This document shows, piece by piece, positions 12,836 to 21,247 of a stretch of DNA of 21,673 nucleotides. The notes beneath the pieces are model-generated. The model did no database searches. It was given only the letters and a program-made list of their open reading frames with translations, and was not told the origin of the DNA. Within the stretch, counting starts at the first letter, position 1; each line of letters opens with the position of its first letter. Location: contig SFJA01000030.1 in the NCBI GenBank assembly GCA_004556005.1, positions 1-21,673 of the forward strand, in the 5' to 3' direction. The position numbers and the translations under genes were made by a program. The stretch comes from Bacteroidales bacterium (GTDB lineage: Bacteria; Bacteroidota; Bacteroidia; Bacteroidales; UBA932).

Positions 12836-14950
12836 CTAAACCCTGCGGACAGACTTTACCTGCTGGAGGAACGAAATCTGCGACACGACCTTATCAAGTT
12901 CGGTCGTGGAAGGCACGAGTATGCGCGCATTGATCTCGTACTCCATAACGTGATTCTTTTCCTTTTCGCTGATATTGAATGCCCTTATCGAAGCCTTGAA
13001 TCCGCTGATTACATCCATAATCTTGCCCAGCACGGAGTGGTCCAGGGCAGCCTCTATGCGCAGGGCGGCCTGGAAACTGCCTCCCGAAGGACTGTCAGCC
13101 CAAACAACCGACTGACAACGATAAGGATACTTTTCCCAAAGCCTGTCAGCATTAGGGCAATCCGTACGGTGAATGGTAATACCCTGGGTCCTGGTCACAA
13201 AGCCGAACACGTCATCTCCGTAAACCGGATTGCAGCATCCCGCCATCTTATATTCCAGTCCCTTGACACCCTTGGCATTGATTACAAGTATATCGTCACC
13301 GCTGCCGCTGTACGACTGCCCGCTCTGTCCTGACATCTTTGCGGCATCCTCCTGCCTGAGCGCCTCAAGCCGCGCGGCGTTATCCGCTTCATAATTGAGA
13401 ATGAAGCGCTTGATGTCATTGACATCGACTTCCTCACGGCTGATAGCCGCCATAAAGGAGATGACGGAAGCGTACTTGTTGCTCTTCATATACTCGGAGA
13501 GCATCTCGTCAGGGAACTCCAGCTTCCAGTTACGCAGACGCCTCTCAAGCATTTCCCTGCCCTCGGCAGCCGCCTTGCGTTCCTCCACGTCGAGTTCCTG
13601 CCTGATCTTGCCGCTGGCCTTCGAAGTCACCACCCAGCCCAGCCAGTCCCTGCCGGGTTTCTGGTTCTTCGAACTGAGAATCTCCACCACATCTCCGGTC
13701 TTCAGCTTTTCCCTTATCGGAACAGGCTTGCCGTTAACCTTTCCGCCCGTGCACCTGCAGCCAAGATTGCTGTGAATGTTAAATGCAAAATCGAGCACCG
13801 ATGCACCTGCAGGCAGGATTCGCAGTTCACCGCTCGGGGTAAACACGAATATTTCGCTGGAAGGCGGCAGCGGCAGCTCCTCCGGATTGGTCTCCACCGG
13901 ATGCTCGAGACTGTAGCGCACCGACTTGAGCCAGCGGTCCATAGCCTGTTCGTGACGAATTCCCTTGTACGCCCAGTGCGCCGCGGCGCCGTTCTCCGCC
14001 TCGTCATCCATCCTGCGCGTACGTATCTGGACTTCGATATAAGCCCCGTGCCTGTTCTTGACGGTTATGTGCAGGGACTCGTAGCCGTTAGGCCTCGGAG
14101 TTGTAAGCCAGTCTCGCAGACGCTTGGTATCGGCCTCATATTCCTCAGTCACAAACGAATACACCTTCCAGCAAAGGTCCTTCTCGACCAGAGGGTCGTT
14201 TTCGCAATCAATGATGAAGCGTATGGCAAACACGTCATAGACCTTCTCGAAAGGCACTTTCTGCACCTGCATCTTGCGGTAAATTGACCAGGCGGTCTTT
14301 GTACGCACCTTGAGCTTGTACTTGATGCCCTCGTCAGAAAGCCTTTTTTTGAGAGGCTCGATAAACTCCCTCGAAAGTTCTTCACGGTACTTCTCCGTAG
14401 CCTTGAGCTTCTGCATAATCTGCCTGTACTGCTCAGGCTCCTCGTACCTGAAATATATGTTGCCCAGCTCGCTGTTGATGTTGTACAAGCCGAGCTGATG
14501 TGCAATAGGCATATAAAGCATCTGGGTCTCAAGGAGTTTCTGCTCTCTCGAAGACTTTGGGAAAATATTGAGGTGACGCATCACCTCCAGCCTGTCGGCA
14601 ATCTTGATGACCGTCACCCTCGGGTCGGTCGAATACTGCACTATGAGCTTCTTGTAGTTTTCCGCTTCCAGTCTCGTATCCTTGGGCTTGATGGTCGAAA
14701 TCTTGTTGAGTCCATCGACCATAGCCCTTATGTCCTGAGGGAATCCGCTGATATCTATGTCCTTGTGCGTTCTTGTAGCCTCGTGCAGATACACAGCCGC
14801 AACACACTCCGCCGGCAGACCAATCTCGTCCTGCACGATGAACGCAACTCCGTCAGCGTGACCGAGAAACGGACTGCCGTCATAGCGGGTCTCATCCCTG
14901 AGCGCCTCTGCCGCAATGGCGCGCGCTCTTGTGACCAATGATTCTGTCAT
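12836..14950 (-). CDS. relA: RelA/SpoT-family (p)ppGpp synthetase with degenerate hydrolase domain
   Basis: A 704-residue long RSH protein: N-terminal HD-like region (about 1-150), synthetase (about 200-330), TGS (366-427), helical region, zinc-finger-type motif with Cys572/Cys573 (MAGCCNPVYGDD), and ACT (about 622-704). In the HD region His31 is kept, but the HD pair reads His56-Glu57 and the acidic ED pair further on reads Arg60-Thr61 (YLHEATRTH instead of LLHDVVEDT-like). Hydrolysis of (p)ppGpp is therefore probably lost. The synthetase site looks intact: TAWSIYRKM, YDVFAIR (Asp239), TPRPNGYESLH (Tyr290) and VQIRT with Glu306. The motif before it is RLRD (277-280), the basic RxKD-like form rather than the acidic ExDD of gamma-proteobacterial RelA. 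It makes the stringent-response alarmone, likely on stalled ribosomes. A bifunctional partner would have to lie elsewhere. Confidence 0.9.
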   Translation of the reverse strand: MTESLVTRARAIAAEALRDETRYDGSPFLGHADGVAFIVQDEIGLPAECVAAVYLHEATRTHKDIDISGFPQDIRAMVDGLNKISTIKPKDTRLEAENYKKLIVQYSTDPRVTVIKIADRLEVMRHLNIFPKSSREQKLLETQMLYMPIAHQLGLYNINSELGNIYFRYEEPEQYRQIMQKLKATEKYREELSREFIEPLKKRLSDEGIKYKLKVRTKTAWSIYRKMQVQKVPFEKVYDVFAIRFIIDCENDPLVEKDLCWKVYSFVTEEYEADTKRLRDWLTTPRPNGYESLHITVKNRHGAYIEVQIRTRRMDDEAENGAAAHWAYKGIRHEQAMDRWLKSVRYSLEHPVETNPEELPLPPSSEIFVFTPSGELRILPAGASVLDFAFNIHSNLGCRCTGGKVNGKPVPIREKLKTGDVVEILSSKNQKPGRDWLGWVVTSKASGKIRQELDVEERKAAAEGREMLERRLRNWKLEFPDEMLSEYMKSNKYASVISFMAAISREEVDVNDIKRFILNYEADNAARLEALRQEDAAKMSGQSGQSYSGSGDDILVINAKGVKGLEYKMAGCCNPVYGDDVFGFVTRTQGITIHRTDCPNADRLWEKYPYRCQSVVWADSPSGGSFQAALRIEAALDHSVLGKIMDVISGFKASIRAFNISEKEKNHVMEYEINARILVPSTTELDKVVSQISFLQQVKSVRRV

Positions 14951-14975
14951 AACCTAAATTCTTTTGGACCGGAAA

Positions 14976-14983
14976 CAAATATA
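14976..14983 (-). promoter_or_regulatory. -7 promoter element for relA
   Basis: The minus strand reads TATATTTG, an exact TAnnTTTG match, about 25 bases upstream of the relA ATG. No TTTG lies at the right distance upstream. The uvrB -7 element, in the opposite direction, is only 12 bases away. Confidence 0.5.
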
Positions 14984-14995
14984 GCAAACTTTCTC

Positions 14996-15003
14996 TATCT
15001 TTG
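14996..15003 (+). promoter_or_regulatory. -7 promoter element for uvrB
   Basis: TATCTTTG matches TAnnTTTG exactly. It lies 25 bases upstream of the uvrB start. The -33 position would fall across the relA -7 element at 14976-14983 and shows no good TTTG. Confidence 0.5.
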
Positions 15004-15028
15004 TACTTCACGGTAAAAGCTAATTGTT

Positions 15029-17209
15029 TTGAAATTCATTCTCGAGTCGGAATACAAACCGTCGGGCGACCAGCCCGAAGCCATCAGAGAACTGGTTTCC
15101 GCCTTGCAATCGGGAGTCAGCGATATCACGCTGCTTGGGGTGACCGGTTCAGGCAAAACCTTCACCATGGCCAACGTAATCGAGCAACTGCAGCGTCCCG
15201 CCCTAATATTGAGTCATAACAAAACGCTTGCCGCGCAGCTGTACGGAGAGTTCAAATCATTCTTCCCGACCAATGCCGTAGAGTATTTCGTATCATACTA
15301 CGACTACTACCAGCCTGAGGCCTACATCCCCAGCACCGACACCTACATAGAGAAGGACCTTTCCATCAACGACCAGATAGAAAAGCTGCGACTGAGCGCC
15401 GCAAGCGCCCTGATGTCCGGCCGCCGCGACGTCATCGTCATCTCCTCGGTCAGCTGCCTCTACGGAATCGGCAACCCGGAAGACTTTCATTCCCAGGCAG
15501 TTACCCTTCACCGTGGCGAAACCCGCAGCCTAACCGGAATGCTCTACAAGCTTGTCGATGCCCTCTACAGCCGCACCGAAACCGACTTCAAGCGCGGCAC
15601 CTTCAGGGTCCGGGGCGACACCGTCGATGTCTTCCTCGGAGGCTCAGACGAGGCCGTCAGGGTCGAATTCTTCGGTGACGAAATAGAGGAACTCAGCCTC
15701 ATCGAGCCGGTCACGGGCGCTACGATAGAGCGGCTGGAGAGCGTGGTCATCTATCCTGCAAACAACTTCGTGACGACGAGGGAGAGGAGCATAGCGGCAG
15801 TGTCGCAGATCCAGGACGACCTCGTCAAGCAGATGGCATTCTTCGAGGGAAACGGACGGCCGGCAGAGGCCAAGCGCTTGAAACAGAGGGTGGAGTATGA
15901 CCTTGAGATGATAAAGGAAATGGGCTATTGCCCCGGAATAGAGAACTACAGCCGCTATTTCGACGGGCGCAAGGAGGGACAGAGACCATTCTGCCTGCTG
16001 GACTATTTCCCGAAGGACTTCATCACCTTCATCGACGAGAGCCACGTCACCCTCCCTCAGGTCAGGGCGATGTACGGCGGCGACCACTCACGCAAGGAGG
16101 TGCTGATACAATACGGATTCCGGCTGCCCGCCGCCGCAGACAACCGGCCCCTGCGTTTTGAAGAATTCGAATCGCTGACCGGCAGCCGCGTCTATGTGTC
16201 GGCGACACCGGCAGACTACGAGCTCGAGAAGTCGCAAGGTCTTGTGGTCGAGCAGGTTGTACGCCCTACCGGACTGCTGGACCCGCCGATAGAGGTGAGA
16301 CCAACCAAGAATCAGGTGGACGATCTGGTGGAGGAAATCCGCAAGAGGGCGGAGGCTGACGAAAGGGTGCTGGTCACGACGCTTACCAAGAGGATGGCGG
16401 AGGAACTGGACGACTACCTGCGGAAAATAGGAATCAGAGTAAGATACATACACTCAGACGTCGATACCGCAGAGAGGGTGGAGATTATCGAGGACTTCAA
16501 GAACGGGCTGTTTGACGTTTTGGTCGGCGTGAACCTGCTCAGGGAAGGTCTGGACATTCCTTCGGTATCGCTGGTTGCCATTCTGGATGCCGACAAGGAA
16601 GGATTCCTCAGGACCGGAAGGGCGCTGACGCAGACTGCCGGAAGGGCTGCGCGCAACGTGCACGGGCTGGTGATAATGTACGCCGACAGCATTACCGGGT
16701 CCATGGAACAGACCATCAGGGAGACGAACAGGCGCAGAGCCAAGCAGATAGAATACAACAAGTTGCACGGGATTACCCCGAAGCAGCTCGAGGTCAGGCA
16801 CAACATTCTCGCGGGCGAACTGCACGGAGATCAGGGCAAGAAACTCGCCCCGAAAATGGCTGGAGGAACGACGGGAAGGTATTCGGCCGCAAACTCCTAC
16901 GACGACCCGCACTACATCCCGAATCCTTCGGACCTCGGAACCGGCACGGTCAGCGTCGGGCTGGGCCACGACTCGCTCAGGGAACCGGGTTCGGCATACG
17001 AACAGGGACGCATACGCGCAGACCTCGCAGCGGTGCTTCAGGATCCTGTCATCAGGTCGCTTAGCCGCGAGCAGGTGGAAAAGATGATAGAGGAAGACCG
17101 CAGGCGGATGAAAAAGTCAGCGGCGGAACTCGATTTTACTCAGGCCGCGCATTTCCGCGATGAGATGTGGGCGCTGCAGGAATATCTAAAAGTCTGGAAG
17201 GAACAATGA
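15029..17209 (+). CDS. uvrB: Excinuclease ABC subunit UvrB
   Basis: A 726-residue UvrB, the damage-verifying helicase-like subunit of nucleotide excision repair. The start is TTG at 15029, giving the family opening MKFILESEYKPSGDQPEAI; no ATG fits this conserved beginning. Walker A is GVTGSGKT (37-44), the DNA-clamping beta-hairpin is YFVSYYDYYQPEAYIP (86-101 approximately), DESH is at 336-339 and helicase motifs V and VI (NLLREGLDIP, QTAGRAARN) are intact. The C-terminal UVR coiled coil, which contacts UvrC, is about 680-722. Between ITPK (residue 582) and the UVR domain lies a linker of about 100 residues, roughly three times the usual length, rich in Gly, Ser, Pro and Asp. The stop overlaps the next start by 4 bases (ATGA). 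The promoter abuts that of relA. Confidence 0.97.
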   Translation: MKFILESEYKPSGDQPEAIRELVSALQSGVSDITLLGVTGSGKTFTMANVIEQLQRPALILSHNKTLAAQLYGEFKSFFPTNAVEYFVSYYDYYQPEAYIPSTDTYIEKDLSINDQIEKLRLSAASALMSGRRDVIVISSVSCLYGIGNPEDFHSQAVTLHRGETRSLTGMLYKLVDALYSRTETDFKRGTFRVRGDTVDVFLGGSDEAVRVEFFGDEIEELSLIEPVTGATIERLESVVIYPANNFVTTRERSIAAVSQIQDDLVKQMAFFEGNGRPAEAKRLKQRVEYDLEMIKEMGYCPGIENYSRYFDGRKEGQRPFCLLDYFPKDFITFIDESHVTLPQVRAMYGGDHSRKEVLIQYGFRLPAAADNRPLRFEEFESLTGSRVYVSATPADYELEKSQGLVVEQVVRPTGLLDPPIEVRPTKNQVDDLVEEIRKRAEADERVLVTTLTKRMAEELDDYLRKIGIRVRYIHSDVDTAERVEIIEDFKNGLFDVLVGVNLLREGLDIPSVSLVAILDADKEGFLRTGRALTQTAGRAARNVHGLVIMYADSITGSMEQTIRETNRRRAKQIEYNKLHGITPKQLEVRHNILAGELHGDQGKKLAPKMAGGTTGRYSAANSYDDPHYIPNPSDLGTGTVSVGLGHDSLREPGSAYEQGRIRADLAAVLQDPVIRSLSREQVEKMIEEDRRRMKKSAAELDFTQAAHFRDEMWALQEYLKVWKEQ

Positions 17210-18555
17210 AAAGAAGTCAGGTACTGTTGTTTATCATTTCGGCCATAGCCCTGCTTGCCGTGATTTGCGCCGTCTTTCCAGAGGAAGGACTTGCGCTTGG
17301 AAGGGCCACGCTGCATTTTCCGAGTTTGACGGAGGTGCTGGAAGGGGACGGGCAGGACAAGGGGCCATCGCCAGAAGAGATTGTCGCTGAACGGAATAAG
17401 GCCGCAAGGGCTGAGAAGAAGGAAGAGTACGAACGCTATTTTAGGGAAGATCCGGCACGCTTCTATCTTCCGGGAGACGACCTGCATTTCTTTGACCGTT
17501 TCTTCGCGACCCTCGACAATGCGGAAAAGAAACCCGTGCGCATAGTCCATTACGGAGACTCCCAGATCGAGGAGGACCGCATTTCTTCAGTGATACGCAA
17601 GGGCTTGCAGGAAAGATTCGGTGGCAGCGGACCGGGATACCTGCCGCTTTGCACGTATTACAGTCTGACGGCAAGCGAGTCGGCCAGTTCGGAAGGGAAG
17701 AATTTCATCGTATTCGGCACTGCGGACCAGAGGGCCGGCATCAGACAGTACGGACCTATGGGCAGGTTTACACGCATAGATACCGCCATCACCTACAGCT
17801 TCCGCATAGACCCGAGGGAAAAGGAATCCGCAGGGGCTTCGCGGGTCAGGCTTCTAAGCGGAAACCGCACTTCTGCCCTTTATCTTTCCTGCGGCGGGCG
17901 CAAGGAAACGGTTCCTGCCGGCAAGAACATGATATTCAGCACTTTCAGTCTGCAGGACAGTTCACGGCGCTTTTCACTCAGCGTGAGCGGATGCGCCGAC
18001 CTTTACGGCATTCTCGTTGACGGCAAGGCCGGAGTGAGCCTGGACAACGTGGCCATGCGCGGATGTTCCGGAGAAATCTTCCGCAGCCTGGACCAGAGCC
18101 AGCTCCAGAGCTATTTCAAAGAGACCGGAACCGCTATGATACTGCTGCAATACGGCGGCAACAGGGTTCCATATACCAGCAGTGAAAAAGCTATGGACGC
18201 ATACAAGGAGTCCATGGGCAAGCAGATAAGGCTGCTGAAGAGCCTCGCGCCCGATGCGGCGATTGTACTCATCGGACCTGCCGATATGTCAACTACCGAA
18301 GGCGGCAAGAAATGCACCTATCCTCATCTTGAGGCATTTATCGGGAAACTCCGTGAGGCCGCCCTGGAAAACGGAGCCGCATACTGGGACATCTATGGAG
18401 CGATGGGAGGCAACGGATCGATGCTGCGCTGGGTGTCGGCAAAACCTGCGCTGGCCGGGCCTGATTACATACATTTCACTCCGCGCGGAGCCGAACATAT
18501 AGGCAAGATGTTCCTTTCGTCACTGATGATGTATTACAATTACCGCAATGTTTGA
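17206..18555 (+). CDS. SGNH/GDSL-type hydrolase, membrane-anchored, paired with an MBOAT acyltransferase
   Basis: A 449-residue protein with an N-terminal membrane anchor (5-24) and an extracytoplasmic SGNH domain. The block I serine is Ser119 in YGDSQIE, block II glycine is in MRGCSG (about 286), block III has Asn319 in QYGGNR, and block V gives Asp420 and His423 in PDYIHFTPRG, so the catalytic set appears complete. A long charged segment (55-80) links anchor and domain. Members of this type next to MBOAT proteins are thought to transfer or remove acyl groups on exported glycans or envelope polymers; the substrate is unknown. The ATG at 17206 overlaps the uvrB stop as ATGA; a start further upstream inside uvrB would remove the clean signal anchor. 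Its end overlaps the MBOAT gene by 8 bases. Confidence 0.85.
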   Translation: MKRSQVLLFIISAIALLAVICAVFPEEGLALGRATLHFPSLTEVLEGDGQDKGPSPEEIVAERNKAARAEKKEEYERYFREDPARFYLPGDDLHFFDRFFATLDNAEKKPVRIVHYGDSQIEEDRISSVIRKGLQERFGGSGPGYLPLCTYYSLTASESASSEGKNFIVFGTADQRAGIRQYGPMGRFTRIDTAITYSFRIDPREKESAGASRVRLLSGNRTSALYLSCGGRKETVPAGKNMIFSTFSLQDSSRRFSLSVSGCADLYGILVDGKAGVSLDNVAMRGCSGEIFRSLDQSQLQSYFKETGTAMILLQYGGNRVPYTSSEKAMDAYKESMGKQIRLLKSLAPDAAIVLIGPADMSTTEGGKKCTYPHLEAFIGKLREAALENGAAYWDIYGAMGGNGSMLRWVSAKPALAGPDYIHFTPRGAEHIGKMFLSSLMMYYNYRNV

Positions 18556-20401
18556 GCACATCTTCTCGTTTGATCCTTCTTCACCGCTGCTTTTCACCCA
18601 GTTCTATTTCTGGGCGTTCTTCGCGCTGGTGTATGCCGGACTTGCCCTTACCGGCAACAGGACTCATCTGAGAAATGCCTACCTGTTTTTTGTCAGCCTG
18701 TTCTTCTACTACAAGACCAGCGGACTTTCGATACTCATACTGCTGTTTGTCATCTGCTCCGACTTCCTGATAGCGCACAGGATAGCGGCAAATGAAGGAT
18801 GGCGGCGCAAGGCCTGGCTGATTCTCAGCGTCTGCATTGACCTGGGGCTGCTCTGCTGGTTCAAATACGCCTATTTCCTTACGGACGTCATCGGTAATCT
18901 GCTGGGCACTGAACTGAAGGTCGTCAACGTATTTGGAGTCATAGGCAACGCCCTCGCAGGGACTGAGCGCTTCAGCGTTGACAGGATAGTCCTCCCGGTC
19001 GGCATCTCGTTCTTCATTTTCCAGGTAATAAGCTATTCTGCAGACGTTTACCGCGGCGACGTCAAACCGCTGCGCAACATACTCGACTTCGGATTCTACG
19101 TCAGTTTCTTCCCACAGCTGGTCGCCGGTCCAATTGTTCGCGCAAGCGAATTCCTCCCTCAACTCCAGCGCAAGTTCTGCCTGAGCCGCAGGGTGTTCGG
19201 GCTGGCGGTGTTCTGGATACTCAACGGTCTGATAAAGAAGATAGTCTTGAGCGATTACATCGCGGTGAACTTCGTGGACAGGGTATTTGGCAACCCACTG
19301 CTGTTCACGGGATTCGAGAACCTTATGGCCCTGTTTGCGTATTCGCTGCAGGTCTATGCGGACTTTTCGGGATATACTGACATAGCCATCGGAGTCGCAA
19401 TGCTGATGGGCTTCCACCTGCCTCAGAATTTCAACTCGCCATACAAGGCTTCCAACCCGCAGGACTTCTGGAGGCGCTGGCATATGTCGCTGAGCCGTTG
19501 GCTGAGGTCCTACCTGTACATCCCTCTGGGCGGCAACAGGAATGCAAGTTTCGGCACCTGGTTCTGGATAGTGCTCTTCGCCCTGATTGCCGCAATCCTG
19601 AGCGATTCGTGGGTAGTCCCGACCATTTTCCTCGTCATCGCCGCGGCCCTGCTCATTCTGGCTCAAGTTCGTCCGCAAACCCGCAAGAGCATCGTTGCAA
19701 ATACCAACCGCTTTGTGACAATGCTGCTAGGCGGTCTGTGGCACGGGGCTTCGTGGAATTTCATCATCTGGGGAGGTCTGAACGGGCTGGGAATGGTTGT
19801 ATATCAGGTTTGGAAAGCTATGTCTGCGGGAAATCGTCTGCTGCTTATGCTTTCGGTGAGCGCGCTGCTTGGAACGCTTGCGCGCCTGTTCCCCGCTCCC
19901 GTCTGGAACTTGCTGGCAGTCTGGGCTTTGGCTATCAGCCTCGGCACGCTTGTCCGTTACCTTTATGCCAAGCTGGGCGCGGGAAGGCGGGAAGGCGGAG
20001 ACAAGCCTTGGGTCAGCAGGGCCGGATATGCCTGGGGTGTACTTCAGACCTTTGTATTTATCACCTTTACCCGCCTGTTTTTCCGAAGCGGGAGCAACCT
20101 TGATCCGGCTTCGGCAAATGCCGAGGCTTGGGCCTGCGCGCGCAATATGGTCAATCAGATAGGATCGAGATGGCAAATGGACCTGATACCGGATATCTGC
20201 ATCAATTACTGGAAAGTATTTGCACTTGTGGCAATAGGCCTGATTATCCATCTGCTGCCCGTAAAGTGGAAGCGCTGGTACCGCGTCCGCTTCGCCCTGC
20301 TCCCTCTCCCGGTAATGCTCCTGATAACGGTAGCAACCGTATTTCTCGTGTACCAGTTCATCACCGCCGACCTGCAGGCATTCATCTATTTCCAGTTCTA
20401 G
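18548..20401 (+). CDS. MBOAT-family (AlgI-like) membrane O-acyltransferase
   Basis: A 617-residue polytopic membrane protein of the AlgI/DltB-like MBOAT family. Conserved parts are FFPQLVAGPIVRASEFLPQL (187-206), ADFSGYTDIAIG (271-282), NFNSPYKASNPQDFWRRWH (294-312), SLSRWLRSYLYIPLGGNR (314-331) and GLWHGASWNFIIWGG (396-410). His399 is the expected catalytic histidine and His312 the second conserved histidine. The usual 20-odd residues between GGNR and the GLWHG motif are expanded to about 65 (332-395) and contain two extra hydrophobic segments. A further insert lies near 440-490. Such proteins pass acyl groups across the membrane to exported polysaccharide or wall polymers, usually with an SGNH partner, which here is the preceding gene with an 8-base overlap. 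The acceptor is unknown. Confidence 0.92.
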   Translation: MFEHIFSFDPSSPLLFTQFYFWAFFALVYAGLALTGNRTHLRNAYLFFVSLFFYYKTSGLSILILLFVICSDFLIAHRIAANEGWRRKAWLILSVCIDLGLLCWFKYAYFLTDVIGNLLGTELKVVNVFGVIGNALAGTERFSVDRIVLPVGISFFIFQVISYSADVYRGDVKPLRNILDFGFYVSFFPQLVAGPIVRASEFLPQLQRKFCLSRRVFGLAVFWILNGLIKKIVLSDYIAVNFVDRVFGNPLLFTGFENLMALFAYSLQVYADFSGYTDIAIGVAMLMGFHLPQNFNSPYKASNPQDFWRRWHMSLSRWLRSYLYIPLGGNRNASFGTWFWIVLFALIAAILSDSWVVPTIFLVIAAALLILAQVRPQTRKSIVANTNRFVTMLLGGLWHGASWNFIIWGGLNGLGMVVYQVWKAMSAGNRLLLMLSVSALLGTLARLFPAPVWNLLAVWALAISLGTLVRYLYAKLGAGRREGGDKPWVSRAGYAWGVLQTFVFITFTRLFFRSGSNLDPASANAEAWACARNMVNQIGSRWQMDLIPDICINYWKVFALVAIGLIIHLLPVKWKRWYRVRFALLPLPVMLLITVATVFLVYQFITADLQAFIYFQF

Positions 20402-20456
20402 GCCTGGCGTGTGGAGGTCGTGATTGGTCAAGAGATTGTGCGCCGTCTTGATACCC

Positions 20457-20484
20457 TTGACAATCTGACAATACATTTTGTCAA
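20457..20484. promoter_or_regulatory. Inverted repeat upstream of the lipoprotein gene
   Basis: TTGACAA (20457-20463) and TTGTCAA (20478-20484) are perfect 7-base arms with a 14-base spacer. The inner part has TACATTTTGT, a 10-mer also found in the lon-HU repeat at 8855-8872. It may be an operator or a weak terminator for the MBOAT gene. Confidence 0.35.
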
Positions 20485-20488
20485 TTAT

Positions 20489-20496
20489 TAGTTTTG
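20489..20496 (+). promoter_or_regulatory. -7 promoter element for the lipoprotein gene
   Basis: TAGTTTTG matches TAnnTTTG. No -33 TTTG is at the expected distance; the inverted repeat at 20457-20484 covers that area. The leader would be about 64 bases, AT-rich. Confidence 0.35.
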
Positions 20497-20566
20497 TTTG
20501 CAGGCAAAAACAACCGGCATATACTTTGAGGTAAATATAGATAAGTTTGATTTATATAATAAAATA

Positions 20567-21172
20567 ATGAAACCTTCATACCTTATACCTTTAATCGGAT
20601 TATTTGCACTAATCAGTTGCGAAAAACCTAACGCAGATGATCCTGATATTACAAAACTTTATGGCAACTACGAATTGTCAAATATTAATTGGCATGGAAC
20701 TTCTGTGGATTTGAATAACGATGGAAGTGGTTATTGGAATCTGTTGTACGAATTTCAAAACAAGTTGGGATACTATGAACCGGATTACACTGCAGTGGTC
20801 CAACCCGGAATTGTTTATTCACACACGGAACCTTACTCAAATTATTCAACATCATTCAATGTAACCATTCCGTATCCACATTACACAATGGTTGACGGCA
20901 AATGGAAGTGTCTGGAGATAAAATCATTAAAGACGACGATTCGTGCCACGGACAATTCAATCAGACTACACGTCAACTGCTGCCACATTTTCCCAGGATT
21001 CAATGACCCTGATGATCCTTTCTTAAGCAGCATTCAAGATGTAAGTCTGGTTGTCGATTCGTACGATGACAATAAATTCAAGATTGGTGTTCATTGTACA
21101 CTTCCGTTTGACTTCAACGAGGAGCAAACATTAAATGAGAATTATTTGTATTACGAATTTATCAAAGAATAG
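20567..21172 (+). CDS. Hypothetical lipoprotein, lipocalin-like Bacteroidales type
   Basis: A 201-residue secreted lipoprotein. Residues 1-17 are a signal peptide ending in the lipobox LISC, with Cys18 as the lipid-modified residue. The mature part starts with an acidic tract (EKPNADDPD), which in Bacteroidota can act as a surface-export signal. GNYELSNINWHGTSVDLNND (32-51 approximately) resembles the opening of Bacteroidales lipocalin-like lipoproteins (a strand, then DLNxDG), and the rest is beta-strand-rich with a His/Cys pair region NCCHIF. No function is known. The ATG at 20567 is chosen because it starts the signal peptide; the frame is open further up to 20498, overlapping the promoter area. 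Its codons and base composition are clearly AT-richer than the genes on both sides, which suggests later acquisition or weak expression. Confidence 0.8.
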   Translation: MKPSYLIPLIGLFALISCEKPNADDPDITKLYGNYELSNINWHGTSVDLNNDGSGYWNLLYEFQNKLGYYEPDYTAVVQPGIVYSHTEPYSNYSTSFNVTIPYPHYTMVDGKWKCLEIKSLKTTIRATDNSIRLHVNCCHIFPGFNDPDDPFLSSIQDVSLVVDSYDDNKFKIGVHCTLPFDFNEEQTLNENYLYYEFIKE

Positions 21173-21194
21173 GATATCGTCTGTATAGATTTTT

Positions 21195-21226
21195 CTTGGC
21201 GATTGAAGCATTTATTGCTACCTTTG
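21195..21226 (+). promoter_or_regulatory. Promoter of guaB
   Basis: TACCTTTG at 21219-21226 is an exact TAnnTTTG match, with CTTGG at 21195-21199 about 20 bases upstream as a -33 element. Transcription would start near 21233, giving a leader of about 15 bases. Confidence 0.6.
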
Positions 21227-21247
21227 CGAATTGGAATATACATAGAT

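Noticed and set aside
18581..19678. A 365-codon open frame antisense to the MBOAT gene
   Set aside because: Charged, repetitive shadow translation with no motif; the plus-strand MBOAT motifs are unambiguous.
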